NCBI GenBank assembly: GCA_003255025.1
Contig: QANY01000052.1
Span: forward strand, 248,001 to 312,000
Source: Datisca glomerata
Lineage: Eukaryota; Streptophyta; Magnoliopsida; Cucurbitales; Datiscaceae
Length of the DNA stretch: 64,000 bases
Direction: 5' to 3'
Below are positions 47,150-58,144 of the stretch, one piece after another (the stretch's first letter is position 1; every line of letters starts with the position of its first letter). The translations under genes and the position numbers were made by a program. A model generated the notes under the pieces. That model was not told where the DNA came from and made no database searches. It was given only the letters and a program-made list of their open reading frames with translations.

Positions 47150-47310
47150 GACGTCTCGTCCACGCCTCGTTCGAGGCGTTCTCACACACCTCGCTCAAGG
47201 GGTTCTCACACACCTCGCTCGAGAGACTCTCACACATCGTTCGAGACAGGCTGCAACACCTCGTTCGAGGCGCTGTCATGTCTTGTTCGAGGCGCTGTCA
47301 TGTCTCATTC
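47150..47310. repeat. Short tandem repeat with CTCGTTCGAG palindromes
   Basis: Six to seven units of about 24 bp: CACACCTCGTTCGAGGCG with variants CTCGCTCAAGG, CTCGCTCGAGA and TTGTTCGAGGCG. The CTCGTTCGAG core is a near-palindrome with AvaI/XhoI-like variants. It was checked as a CRISPR candidate and rejected. Confidence 0.88.
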
Positions 47311-47642
47311 AAATAAATCATTCTCATTGTCAGAATTTACCAAGTCACGTTTTGTCATGCTTTCTCACTAGATTCAACCCCATTTTTTTCATCTTCAACC
47401 AACGGAGGATGCTCAACATAAACATGAATCGGCCTAATTACAGTAATTTACTTAATCGTATCTAGAATATCAATATCTTTATATAATAGTCGTAGCCCTT
47501 CTTATAGACCTCTCTGAGCATTAGATAGATCAATCTTCAACACCTAACACTTTCAACTAAGATCCTATCTAATGCACTGACATTTCATCACTAGTATAAC
47601 TAATGTCATCTCCTTCATATTTGAAGACGTATTTCTTTGAGG
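47311..47642. other. Spacer
   Basis: No feature supported; probably continuing LTR-like DNA, with an inverted AGATAG/CTATCT pair (about 47523 and 47563). Confidence 0.35.
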
Positions 47643-47898
47643 CGAGGAACAGTAACGAGCCAGAAAATAGGGGTAAAAAAAGGAAGTTCAAAGTGCTTCT
47701 CTCTGAGATAATTTTCTCATTAATTTCAATGACAGATACATACATGAATATATATAGATAGCTCAATACATAACTACCATAACTAACAATCTGATTGAAT
47801 TCAACGGCTAATATACAATATTAACTTTGTGAGTGTTAGCTACAGTTGTTTGGTAGTTATCTAACGTGGCAAATGAGCTGACTTGGTTTTCCTAATCA
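47643..47898 (-). repeat. 3' LTR of the second Copia
   Basis: Partner of 51538-51809. The outer (left) edge may extend about 5 bp further left. Confidence 0.85.
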
Positions 47899-50800
47899 TC
47901 CCCCCTCAAGCGAAAGGGGGTCTGAACCACTTGAAGCTTGGATTTCATGAATAAAAATCGTGGTTCAGATAGAGACTTAGTGAGAACATCTGTTTTTCTG
48001 ATCATGGGAAGGCACAAAGTGAATATCAATTGTTTTGTTAAGAACTTTATCTTGAATAAAATGTAAATCAACCTCAAGATGTTTGGATCGTGCATGAAGG
48101 ACTGGATTGGTACCAAGAGAAAGAGCAATCATGCTATCACACCAAACAGTTGGTGATGACAGAGAAGAAAAGTGCAACTCAGAGAGCAATGAAACAATCC
48201 AGGTTACCTGAGCTATAGTATTCGAAAGGGCCCGATATTCGCTCTCAGTTCTTGAGCGAGCCATGACTTGCTGTTTCTTTGATGCCCAAGAGATCAGGGA
48301 AGGTCTAAGAAAAATAGTTTATCCCTAAGTTGATTTACGATCATCAAGGCTTGAAGCCCAATCTGCATCAGAATACCCTTCAATTTGTAAAGTGGATGAT
48401 GGTTTAAGAACAACACCATCATAAAATGTCCCTTTGAAATATCTCAGTTATCGTTTGCAGGCAGTCCAATGAGTGACAGTAGGCTTTTAGACAAATTGAC
48501 TTAGCTTATTTACAATGTACCCAATGCTAAGATTTGTAAGAAGAAGATGTTGTAAGGCACCCAGTACATTTTGATAGAGAGTAACATCACTAAAGTCCTC
48601 TCACTATTATGATGAAGCTTGATTGATACATTGGTTTGAGTTGAACACGGCTTAGCATGAACCCTGTTGGTCATAATGAGAAGGTCCTTAATATAACCTG
48701 CTTGGGATAGATGAGAACCAACTGAATTTCTCACAACTTCCATTCCAAGAAAATGGTGAACACTACCCATGTTCTGTAAAGCAAACTTATGATTCAAGTC
48801 TTTAATCAGAAGCTAAATTTTACCTTCATTGTTACCAATCACTAAAATATCATCTACATAAACAAGTAGAATGATAGTTATACTTCCTGACTTGTAAAGA
48901 AACAGAGAGGTGTCTGAAACAATATTGGTGAAACCCCATTGGAAGAGTGTATATCTAAGTTTCTCATACCAAGCAGGAGGTGCTTATTTTAAACCATATA
49001 GTGCTTTCGTCAATCTACACATATAATTGGGAAATTGTTGATTAATATAACCCTCCGGTTGAACCATGAACATAGGATCCTCAAAAGTACCATTGAGAAA
49101 AGCATTATTCATGTCCAACTGATAAACTACCCAATTAAAAGATGTTGCCAAAGTAAGAATAATGCGAACAATGGTTGGCTTTACAACAGGAGAAAATGTC
49201 TCATTGTAATCAATTCCTAGATTTTGATGGAATCCTTTAGCAACCGAGCATGTCTTGTGTCTTTATACACTGCCATCTGTATTTAATTTGAGCTTGAAAA
49301 CCCAAGGATTGACAACAAGAGTCATATCAGGACTATAGGGCACTAAATCCCAAATATTGTTTTGCAATAGTGCTTTAAACTCCAAATCCATAGCCTGTTT
49401 CTAGGAAGTACATTGTAAAGCTTGTTTCACTATTGTAGGCTCAGTTAAAGCTTGATCAATGTGCATATCGTGTTTATATGTGAGAAAGACCCTTGGTTTA
49501 AGTGAACCAGTCTTATACCTAGTGATCATCGAGTGGTTATTATGTATATAATTAGAAGGAAGTAACATAGTGTGTGAAGGATCAGAGACAGAAGCAACAT
49601 TAGGAGAATCAGGAGAGTCAAGTGATTGTTGAGTATTAGAAGAGACATGATTCATAGAGAAAGGTAAAGAATAAGATGGAACAGAAACATTACCTGAAGA
49701 GAACCTCTGAGACAAAGGACTTGAAACATGATCCATGAGTTGAGTGGCTGCATTGAAAGAGTTCACAATCTGACTTTGATTTGATGATATAGACTGGGGT
49801 AGTGAAGATGTAGTAAATTGTAAAGATGCACTATTATGAGATTGTGCATATGAGTGATATGGAGATTGAACTTTGGGAAAACCGTTAGGAAAAGGAAAAG
49901 AGGTTTCATTAAAGGTGACATTAATGGTTATATGAATTCTGCTAAAAGCATGAACGCACAAGTATCCGTTATGAGAATTAGAATAACTAATGAAAACACA
50001 TGACTGAGATCTGAAATGGAGTTTGTTTACAGGTCGAACGTGGGGAAATCATTCACAACCAAATGGTTTTAAGAAATCATAATCCGGCATTTTTTTATAT
50101 AATTTCTGATTGGGAAAGATACCGGAAAAAACATTAGTTGGCATCCTATTAATCAAGTAGACTGAGGTTTGGAATGCATGTAACCAAAAGGAAATTGGCA
50201 TAGAGGCATGTGCAAGATGAGTAAAAGAAGTTTCTATCAAATGCCTATATTTCCTTTTCACTCTCTCATTTTGATTATGAGAGTGGGGACAAGAATGCCT
50301 AAATTTAACACCCTGTGAAGCAAGAAAGGTTTCAAAAGCTCAAATTATCCCCTCATGTCAGACTGTAAGTTTTGATTTTGATAGAAAATTGATTCTCATC
50401 CAAGGCTTTAAACTGTACAAAAATCTTAAAGGCATTAGATTTGTGTTTTAGAGGATATAGCCAGGAATATCGACTAAAATCATCAAGAAATAATATATAA
50501 AACCTATAGCCATCTTGAGAAGACACATGAGCAGGGCCCTATAAATCTGTATGAACAAGTTCCAAAGATTTTAAAGTATGGGAAGTTGACATAGGATGTA
50601 CAAAACATGAATTTTTCCTAAATTGCATGCTGTACAAAATGTTGCACGTGAAGATGGAGCATGAATTTTACTTTGTTTTAAAGACTTGAGTAACTATTTT
50701 CACACTAGGATGACCCAAATTTTTATGCCAAAGATAAAAAGAAGCATTATATTGAGTAAGTGAACAATTGCTTGCTGAATTGAAAGGATTATTGTATTGA

Positions 50801-51501
50801 AAAGAACTGTCTTTAGAGACTGAACCATTGCTTATAAAATTCAACTCAATTGCATTACGCTTAGAAACAGACTTTTCAAGTGAAAAAACAACATGAGAAG
50901 ATGAAGATAATACTGACTTATTGGAACTAAGTACACTGTGAGTATCAATACTAGATGTAGGCAGAGAAAGATTAGGTAAAACAGGAAGGCTTTTTAGAAT
51001 CAGTGAGCTTGCAAGTTAGAACTGCAACTCTTTTTCCTCCAGGTACCATCAATTCATAAATTTCATTTTTAGCCTCCCTATGAGAAGGACCCTCTTGGTT
51101 GCCTCGTCCTTCACAAGACAATAAGAGGAATGAAATTCAATGAAAAGAGAATTATCCTTAGTCAATTGTGAGACATTGATTAAGTTTTTTCTTTATGTGA
51201 GGAACTCTAAGTAAAGATTTAAGTTTAAGAAGAACACATGTATGAGGAATAAGAAGAAACGAGGAACCTATATGCGTAATATGTAAAGCTTTAGTCAACT
51301 TCTGTTGAGGTTCTTCCTCACCTCCAAACAAAAATTCAAGTCCATTACCGATCATGGCTGGAACTTTCTGTGATTTCCACAGCATATGGTTACCCTATCT
51401 AGCCTGATCAATTGAGTCAAATTAAGTGTTGTTCAAAGATTTTGAGAAGAGATTTCATCACCAGAATTACCTTTATTGCTGGTGCTTGAATCTGTCGCCA
51501 T
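47892..51501 (-). pseudogene. Copia polyprotein lacking most of gag and protease
   Basis: Minus strand. The gag start is at 51501 (MATDSSTSNKGNSGDE), followed by the first gag block to about 51310 (IGNGLEFLFGG). The frame then passes straight into the protease-integrase boundary (ITHIGSSFLLIP, LLRVPHIKKNL), so the capsid core, zinc knuckle and protease active site are gone. Integrase is at about 50640-50049 (KHRHLIETSFTHLAHASMPISFW-like, LINRMPTNVFSG). The Ser/Gln-rich linker is at 49961-49401 with NHSMITRYKTGSLKPR. RT is at about 49330-48510 with YVDDILVIGN at about 48850. RNase H is at 48264-47892 (SRTESEYRALS, WCDSMIALSL, PFRLRGDD end). Multiple frameshifts are present. Confidence 0.92.
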
Positions 51502-51537
51502 TTCACAGGGAAAACTTTAATTGCTTTGATACCAAAT

Positions 51538-51809
51538 CGAGGAACAATAACGAGCCAGAAAACAGGGGCAAACAGAGGAAGTTCAAAGTGCTTCTCTCTG
51601 AGCTAATTTTCTCATTAATTTCAATAACAGATACATACATGAATATAGATATACAACTCAATACATAACTAATGATTTGATTGAAATCAACGGCTAGTAT
51701 ACAATATTACATAATTTGTCCTTGATCAATACCAACTTCGTGAATGTTGGTTACAGTCTGTTTGGTAGTTATTTGACGTGATAAATGAGTTGAGTTAGCT
51801 TCCCTATCA
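51538..51809 (-). repeat. 5' LTR of the second Copia
   Basis: Slightly longer than its partner because of a short insertion (ATAATTTGTCCTTGATCA, about 51712-51730). Confidence 0.88.
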
Positions 51810-52959
51810 CTTTATACACGAACTAACCTCCATAATGTAATGCCAATGAGAATTTCATATTTTTCATTTTTAGCAAAAGTCATAATCAGAGAATAATTAG
51901 GCATGAAAAAATATGAAAACGAAATTCATAAGCAACAAACTGACCAAACAATAATCAAAAATAAGAAAATTAGAGAAACAAGTGTTAAGGCTCATGAATT
52001 TGATTCGGATTCACCAAAACCTCATAACAATAAGAAAATCAGAAAATCCCGGAACCCTAACTCAGAAAATCAGAAAATCTTAGAACTCTAATTGTGAAAA
52101 CAACAAATTTACCAAGCAATTAAAGTTGAGAATTGAAAGATAAATAGAAGAAACCTAAGAATACGGAAAGTTGAAAGAAAATAAAAGAAACCTAACGAAT
52201 TGAGAGAAAAGTAAGAGAAACCTAAAAATTTGAAAAAAAAACGACTTACCTTCAACTAATCTTAGCTCAAGATTTAGCTCCAAAACCTTTAGCTTGAGAA
52301 CCCTAACCCTCAAAACCCGGAGCTCGTTCACACTACAACTCCAAGACCCCTAACACTGATTAACTGAAAACATCTTAGCTCCTATAGCCTTAGCTTGTGA
52401 TCAAGGGGAGAAGAAAATAGAAAACCTGTTTGGTTTTCAATTGTTATGTTTGGATTTATTGGAACGACATCGTTTTGAAACAAAACGATCCTAGTTCATA
52501 AAAATTAACAGAAATATAGATGGAGTTTGTCTAAGAGTTTAAATTATAGTTTTTGATTAGATCCAGGTTCATAGTGCATCATTTTAAAGTTGAGTGTTCA
52601 AACTCACTATTACGATAGTTTCAGAAAACAATGAAGCAAATACATTTTCTTGCAATGTGAACATGTGATGGTACAAAATATAAGTCCCTCTGGCAATTGC
52701 ACATTTGGAGTCGAATCTTATCGTACATGCTGCACGTGGGGACCACGCAAATCATTCCTCACAGAATTATCACAATCTACCATTGGGGACTCAAATTGGA
52801 TCAACCATTTGGAAACAGCATAATTCCTTTCTTTGGACAACGTCATACGGCATAAAGGTCCTCTTCTGTCTTAGGCTCTCTTAGCAGACGAAATTCGTGA
52901 GTTATTAATGAAGTTAACTTATAATTTATTTTATTCTATTATGCGTAAAAACTCTTTTT
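51810..52959. other. Spacer, no recognised gene
   Basis: 51900-52250 is A-rich and repetitive (AGAAAATC, GAGAAACC words). 52255-52400 contains AACCCTAACCCT, a telomere-like or telo-box word, near CT-rich DNA that could be an antisense 5' leader. I cannot support a gene. Confidence 0.4.
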
Positions 52960-53125
52960 TCTTTATTTGCAAAAAAGGCAGAAAATTGTCGAAATAAATA
53001 ATTTATTTACAAACATTACACAGACGTAAATAAGTTATTTACGTTATTTCGGGCATTTTTGAAAGAGAAAACGTTTTCCAATATTTTTTTCAGTTTGAAC
53101 TGAAAAATTGATATTTTTACAATTT
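52960..53125. repeat. Small inverted-repeat element (MITE-like), copy 2
   Basis: Shares with 6275-6525 the order GCAAAAAAGGC, TTGTCGAA, TAAATAATTTATTTAC, ATTACACAGACGTAAATA, TTATTTCGGGCATTTTT and GAACTGAAAAATTGA. Shorter than copy 1. Confidence 0.6.
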
Positions 53126-54299
53126 CAACTGTCTAATGGGAAATGAAATTTACTGTCAAACATTGTCATATTACCAAATCGAATATAACTCACCGAACTG
53201 ATGAATTTGATTCAGTTCATCTCTTTTACACTAATCGGTTTGATTCAAAGTCCAACCAACTATATATTTTTTCATCAGAATGCCATAAGGATTACAAGAA
53301 CATAAAAAATAAGTCTTATATCTTGATGTCACGAATCACCATTATTATGCATTACAATACATTCTCTTGAGTTTGAGATGTCATGAGAAAATGAGATTTT
53401 AAGTATGGTTAAATATGAATTTTAAATAGGGTTGGATAAAGTGAATAATAAGAAAAAGAATGAAATGATGACTTTTGGATAGTAAGCGTGGAAGGAAGAT
53501 TCCTACATCTCAAATAATCAACATTCTAATTATAACAAATACAAATCCATCATGTGAATCATCATTCTCATTCCTAGTACATTTTCCATTACCACTAAAC
53601 ACCTCCCAAGGATGACCACAGTTCATTTCAATCACTTAGTACCTAAAACTTGTAATAACCGGTTTGATCGAGTTTCTAATGCAATTTGTTTGCTCCATTA
53701 TTTAGGAAAATAGCATGATTGACCTTGTTTAATTAATGCAAGTAAGTAAATGACCTTTTTAAGAGTTGATGCACAAAAGGTCCATTAACAAAGCTAATCC
53801 TTATATGGGTTTTATTATTTTCTCAAATTAACCCTACTGTATGTTTAAAAAAAACTCTCCTCCTCCTCATCTTCTACGGCAAAAAAATAAACAACTCACC
53901 TAATCTCCAACTCATGAGGATATTTCTCATTTTTCAAATTTCAAATTATATGTTTTTGTTTTACTCATCTTCCCACAAATCTAATTCCCTAAAAGTTACT
54001 CCTTAATTCTCTCATATACCACACAAATTATTATCTTCACCCATAAGCATAAATATTTATCTTCCATTAGAGAACGAGCTGCGATTTATTCTCAAATATC
54101 GCAGGAAACTCTGCTATTATCACAAGAATTTATTCTTATCTTTGATTAGAAGTCATTAACACAAAAACTCTGAAGGTGAAAATGTATGAATTTTCCAGAA
54201 ATTATGTTTTAATTTCTGTTTTTGGTGAAAATAAATTAATGTCATTACACTCCTTTGATGCTTGAGTCTAGGTCGTTGATTGATCGTCTTCAAAATTTC
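53126..54299. other. Spacer, no gene
   Basis: A 75-codon frame (53143-53370, +) has no recognisable homology. The rest is AT-rich. Confidence 0.4.
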
Positions 54300-55625
54300 A
54301 TTTTTAGATTAATAACTGGTTGAGAACTTCGCTGATTTATTTGGTTGATGATTGTCATTTGTTACATCCTCCTTTGGAGTCCATTGTGAAAGATATGTAC
54401 ACTGATCCAGGTGGTTGGTGTTTTCCTGTGTCTTTTCGTTCTTCTCATCCGGCACTTACTTCTGAGATTTAGGGAATGGTGGTCGACTCTAACACAGACG
54501 CGTTAGTTTGGACACGTTCTTTAGATGGTGTTGTTCCTTGTAAAGCTACCAATGCATCTCTTACTAAATTTGAAAATTCTGTTAGTTGGGGTAAGTAGAT
54601 TTGGAAATAGTTTATTCCACCTTCTCTGTCTATCCTTACTTGGCGCTTGTTCCATGGAAAGATGTATATTAACTCTGTGTTATGTGCTTGTGGCTTATTT
54701 TTCCTTCTCGATGTCATCTTTGTTGTGCTGCAGAGGAGGACTTACGTCATTTATTTATAGATTGCCATTTTTCTCATGGACTATGGGATGCCGTGTCAAG
54801 TATTTTGAAGAAGGATATTACTTTACGATACTCTCTTAGATCTTTAACAAACGACAATGAAGATCTATTTTAGCACGCAATTGAAATCTTTATAGCAGCT
54901 TCCATTATTACCGTATTTTAGGTGATGTGGTCCTTCGTAATCAAGCCACTTTTGAGAATAAAAAACCTATTTTTGTTGAAACTCATGCGTTGCTTTAGTG
55001 TTCAGTTTCTGAAGTAGACACATTTAAGATTAACACGATGTAGAGTTCAATTGAGGAGCTTTTGACACTTCAAAAGTTTTATGTTTTAGGCCGTTCTTGT
55101 AGAGCACCGCGTATCTTAGAAGTTTTTTTGTGCCCTCCCTCATCAGGTTGGATTAACGTGAATATAGATGGAGCGGCTTTCAGTAGTCCTGGGATTGCAG
55201 GTTGTGGAGGCATTTTTTGATCGTCTAGAGGATTTGTTAAAGGTTGTTTTTCTATTCACGTTGGCGTATATTTTATTTTCGAGGCTGAGTTAGCTAGTTC
55301 AATTCATGCTATTTTTTTATGATTCAACCTTTGGATGGAGATAATTGTGGTTGGAAATTGATTATGTTTATGTGGTGTCCATTATTCATTCCAGATCTCG
55401 AAAAGTTCCCTGGCGTTGGTGTACTGCTTGAGATAAATGTTTAAATTTAATCAACCAGATGAACCTTGTCGTCACTCATATTTATCAGAAGGGTAACCGA
55501 GTTGCAGATTGTTTGACCTCCAGGGTCCCTAGTATAGTTACTCCAACTTGGTGGTAGAATGCTCTGAATTTTTTTTCTTCGTTTGTTTCCGATGATATTT
55601 GTAACAAACATTCTTTAAAGTTTTG
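54300..55625 (+). pseudogene. LINE (L1-type) ORF2 3' end: zinc-binding and RNase H regions
   Basis: Translating with frameshifts, 54580-54800 gives the reverse-transcriptase zinc-binding domain of plant LINEs. It reads IWK-FIPPSLSILTWRLFHGK, then CHLCCAAEEDLRHLFIDC (C-x2-C-x7-H-x4-C), then SHGLWDAV. 55155-55540 gives a degraded RNase H (WINVNIDGAA, AGCGGIF, EAELASSIHA, VTHIYQKGNRVADCL). Upstream, 54300-54480 fits the end of the RT/linker (NNWLRTSL, GWCFPVS). The RT core and endonuclease are absent, as expected for a 5'-truncated copy. Dense stops show long decay. Confidence 0.85.
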
Positions 55626-56347
55626 CTGACTTTTTTTTTATTATATTTTCTTTTGTTGACTCGTTTATTTTATTTTAATAATATGATGAGTTGGGTTAAA
55701 TAATGAAAATGCTACAGAGGTGCCAACCTATTTGGGATGTCCTAGTGCGCCTATGATTTCTTTCACCAACTTTATATATAAAAAAATTACAGTCTGAAGG
55801 TGGAAAAAATTACTATTTTTTATTAACATCAGAAGAACATGCAAAATAAAGTTTATGTGGTGTTCATTCTTCGTTCTAGATCTCGAAAAGTTCCATGGTG
55901 TTGGTGTACTTCTTGAGATGAATGTTTAAATTTAATCAACCAGATAAACCTTGTCGTCACTCATATTTATCAGGAGGGTAACCGAGTTGTAGATTGTTTG
56001 ACCTTCAGGGTCCTTTAGTATAATTACTCCAACTTGGTGGTAGAATGCTCTGAATTTTTGTTCTTCGTTTGTTTCCGATGATATTTGTAACAAACCTTCT
56101 TTAAAGTTCTGCTGACTTTTTTTTTCATTATATTTTCTTTTGTTGACTCGTTTATTTTATTTTAATAATATGATGGGTTAAGTTAAATGATGAAAGTGTT
56201 ACGGAAGTGCCAACTTATTTAGGATGTCCTAGTGCGCGTATGATTCCTTCCACCAACAACTTTATATATAAAAAAATTACAGTCCGAAGGTGGAAAAAAA
56301 TTACTACTTTTTATTAACATCAGGAGAACATGCAAATAAAGTTTATG
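55366..56347 (+). repeat. 485-bp tandem duplication of the LINE 3' end
   Basis: 55366-55850 and 55851-56347 are near-identical and share GTTTATG at the start, junction and end, a 7-bp microhomology. Each copy holds the RNase H tail and the LINE 3' UTR (GTTGACTCGTTTATTTTATT, GTGCCAACTTATTTAGGA). In copy 2 GGGTCCTTTAG has small indels. Confidence 0.93.
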
Positions 56348-56518
56348 TTTTAATTTTGAAAGTTTAACGTCAAGAGCGTGCCCTTTAAAGATATGATTTT
56401 TCTGATTTTTAACACTTTTAATGGTGAACAGAGATTAATTTTATATAAAATAATTTCTCACATATATCAAAAGAAGCAAGCAAATTTGCAAGGTCCAAAT
56501 TTTCCATATATGAGCAAT

Positions 56519-56900
56519 CTAACGGGGATGTATCTTCACCAACTTCAACAATTTTACTAGCTTCAATGTATGGAGTTCCTCTATCGAACTAACTTGTGTA
56601 CTCTCATCAGAAATAATTAACGGACAATTCAAACGTTTTCCATTTTGAATCAATTTAAAATACCATTGTAAATCTGGATCATCACTAATCTTTAGAAGAT
56701 TATCAGTATAAGTAGATCCAAACTCCAACTTCACAAAAAGCGAAAAATGTGAAGTTTTCAAGTCTAAAAGCAACATCAACGTACTGATTAACATTGCATG
56801 AGAGCTATCATGGTCAATCACCATCAGTTTCTTTTTATAGTTAATATAATCCTGAATCCCATCTACCATCATAAAAAACAACCATTGGAATTTTGACCAT
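56519..56900 (-). pseudogene. MULE transposase N-terminal (PB1-like) fragment
   Basis: Minus strand from ATG at 56898-56900: MVKIPMVVFYDGRWDSG, the same YDGRWD start as the transposase at 10341. After a one-base frameshift, KLMVIDHDSSHAMLIST, then SLFVKLEFGSTYTDNLLKIS, DDPDLQWYF and PLIIS follow, the usual order of the plant MULE N-terminal PB1-like region. It stops after about 120 codons; no catalytic core follows at lower coordinates. It differs in sequence from the 10-kb copy, so it is a separate MULE lineage. Confidence 0.7.
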
Positions 56901-58136
56901 CTACAACAAAAAAAGAATTACAAAAATTTTAGATGAAAATAATGAGAAAACTTTTAACATAAGTGCTGAGATTAATAATAAAAAAAATTATAATTTAATG
57001 TGCATCAAGATTCCATTACAAGATGATTTTAATAGTTATAAAGTTTAACAATAAAATTTAGATCATTTCAGACATATCATACATCTAAAAAGGTAAAGTG
57101 AGATAGAAGATTTCTACATGTAGTCGATTACGTTTTCCCCTTCTTTCTAATCACCAACTCTGCGATCATTCAAACAAAAACTCCTCTCACAGTACGAATC
57201 CCTTCCCCCGCAAAACAATATGTAAATTGAAGTACTCTGCACAAATTCAATTTTCGAATTTTTTATTAACGTCTCCCATTTAGATAAGGAAATCAAAATA
57301 TTCTAAATAGGTTAATTGAATCATGGGATCTATTACAATACATGAACAATACCGTATCACAACTTCATTTACTCTTGGATCATATCTTAGGGTCCACTTG
57401 ATATAATCCAATAAAAAATTTGACTTCTATACGAAACAGTTTTTGTACATTAACATTTCTCATGAAAAATAAAAAATAAAAATTAACTAAATATTTCCGG
57501 GATGGACTATAACAAACTCACATTTTTTTATCTTCAAACCTATTAACCAAAAATAGAAAATAAATCTACACTAATTCAAAATTAAAAAGTTAATAAACAT
57601 CCTTATCCACTTGATATGATCTAATGGGAAATCAATTGTGTTGATTTTCTGAATAGATTATTCTCTTGATTTAAGTTATAATTATCACTGCGTTAGATTT
57701 GAAGAAACAAAGTAAGCTTGATTGAGTCTAGATGACAAGTATTCGAATGAAAAGAAATGCAAACTAGAAAAATCCTTTTTTTTTGCCGTCAATAGCTTCT
57801 CTGGTGTTAATGATGAAGTGAATTAACCTCTCTCTCTTTATTGCATGTAACGGATCCGACTGGAGAAAGAGTGATTATGGAGATGTAATGGCAATTCGAC
57901 TATCATGAAGAGAAGAAACCCAACAAGAACAATGACAACTCCTCCTCATTCATGGGATACAACACTTCTGAAAATCGAAATTCAAAATAGTTAATGAAAA
58001 TACTAACTCTATCATAAAAAATAATTCAAAAATAAAGAAACTCACTCTCAATATATCCCAAACTACAGGGAACACAATTTCCACCACTATATCCGAAACT
58101 ACAGGGTTATTAAAAAGTGACTTATACATTATGATT
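56901..58136. other. Spacer, possible leader of the MULE fragment
   Basis: AT-rich, no reading frame of note. 57100-57200 and 57830-57960 are slightly GC-richer but unassigned. Confidence 0.4.
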
Positions 58137-58144
58137 TCTGCCAT

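Larger units (their letters stand above)
47643..51809 (-). mobile_element. Second minus-strand Copia element, ~4.17 kb, internally deleted
   Basis: LTR at 47643-47898 (about 256 bp) and at 51538-51809 (about 272 bp), homologous over their length, including GAGGAACA(G/A)TAACGAGCC and AAGTTCAAAGTGCTTCTCTC. The minus-strand polypurine tract TTGAGGGGGGA abuts the left LTR at 47899. The primer site TTTGGTATCAAAGC (initiator tRNA-Met) abuts the right LTR at 51537. The minus-strand LTR start is TGAT(T)AGG. The other border does not end in a clean CA, and I could not settle the target duplication. gag and protease are mostly missing. Confidence 0.9.

Noticed and set aside
47150..47310. CRISPR-like array
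   Set aside because: Units are contiguous tandem repeats of about 24 bp with no unique spacers, in a plant genome context.
52300..52330. Interstitial telomere repeat (AACCCTAACCCT)
   Set aside because: Fewer than two full plant telomere units; likely a chance or telo-box word.
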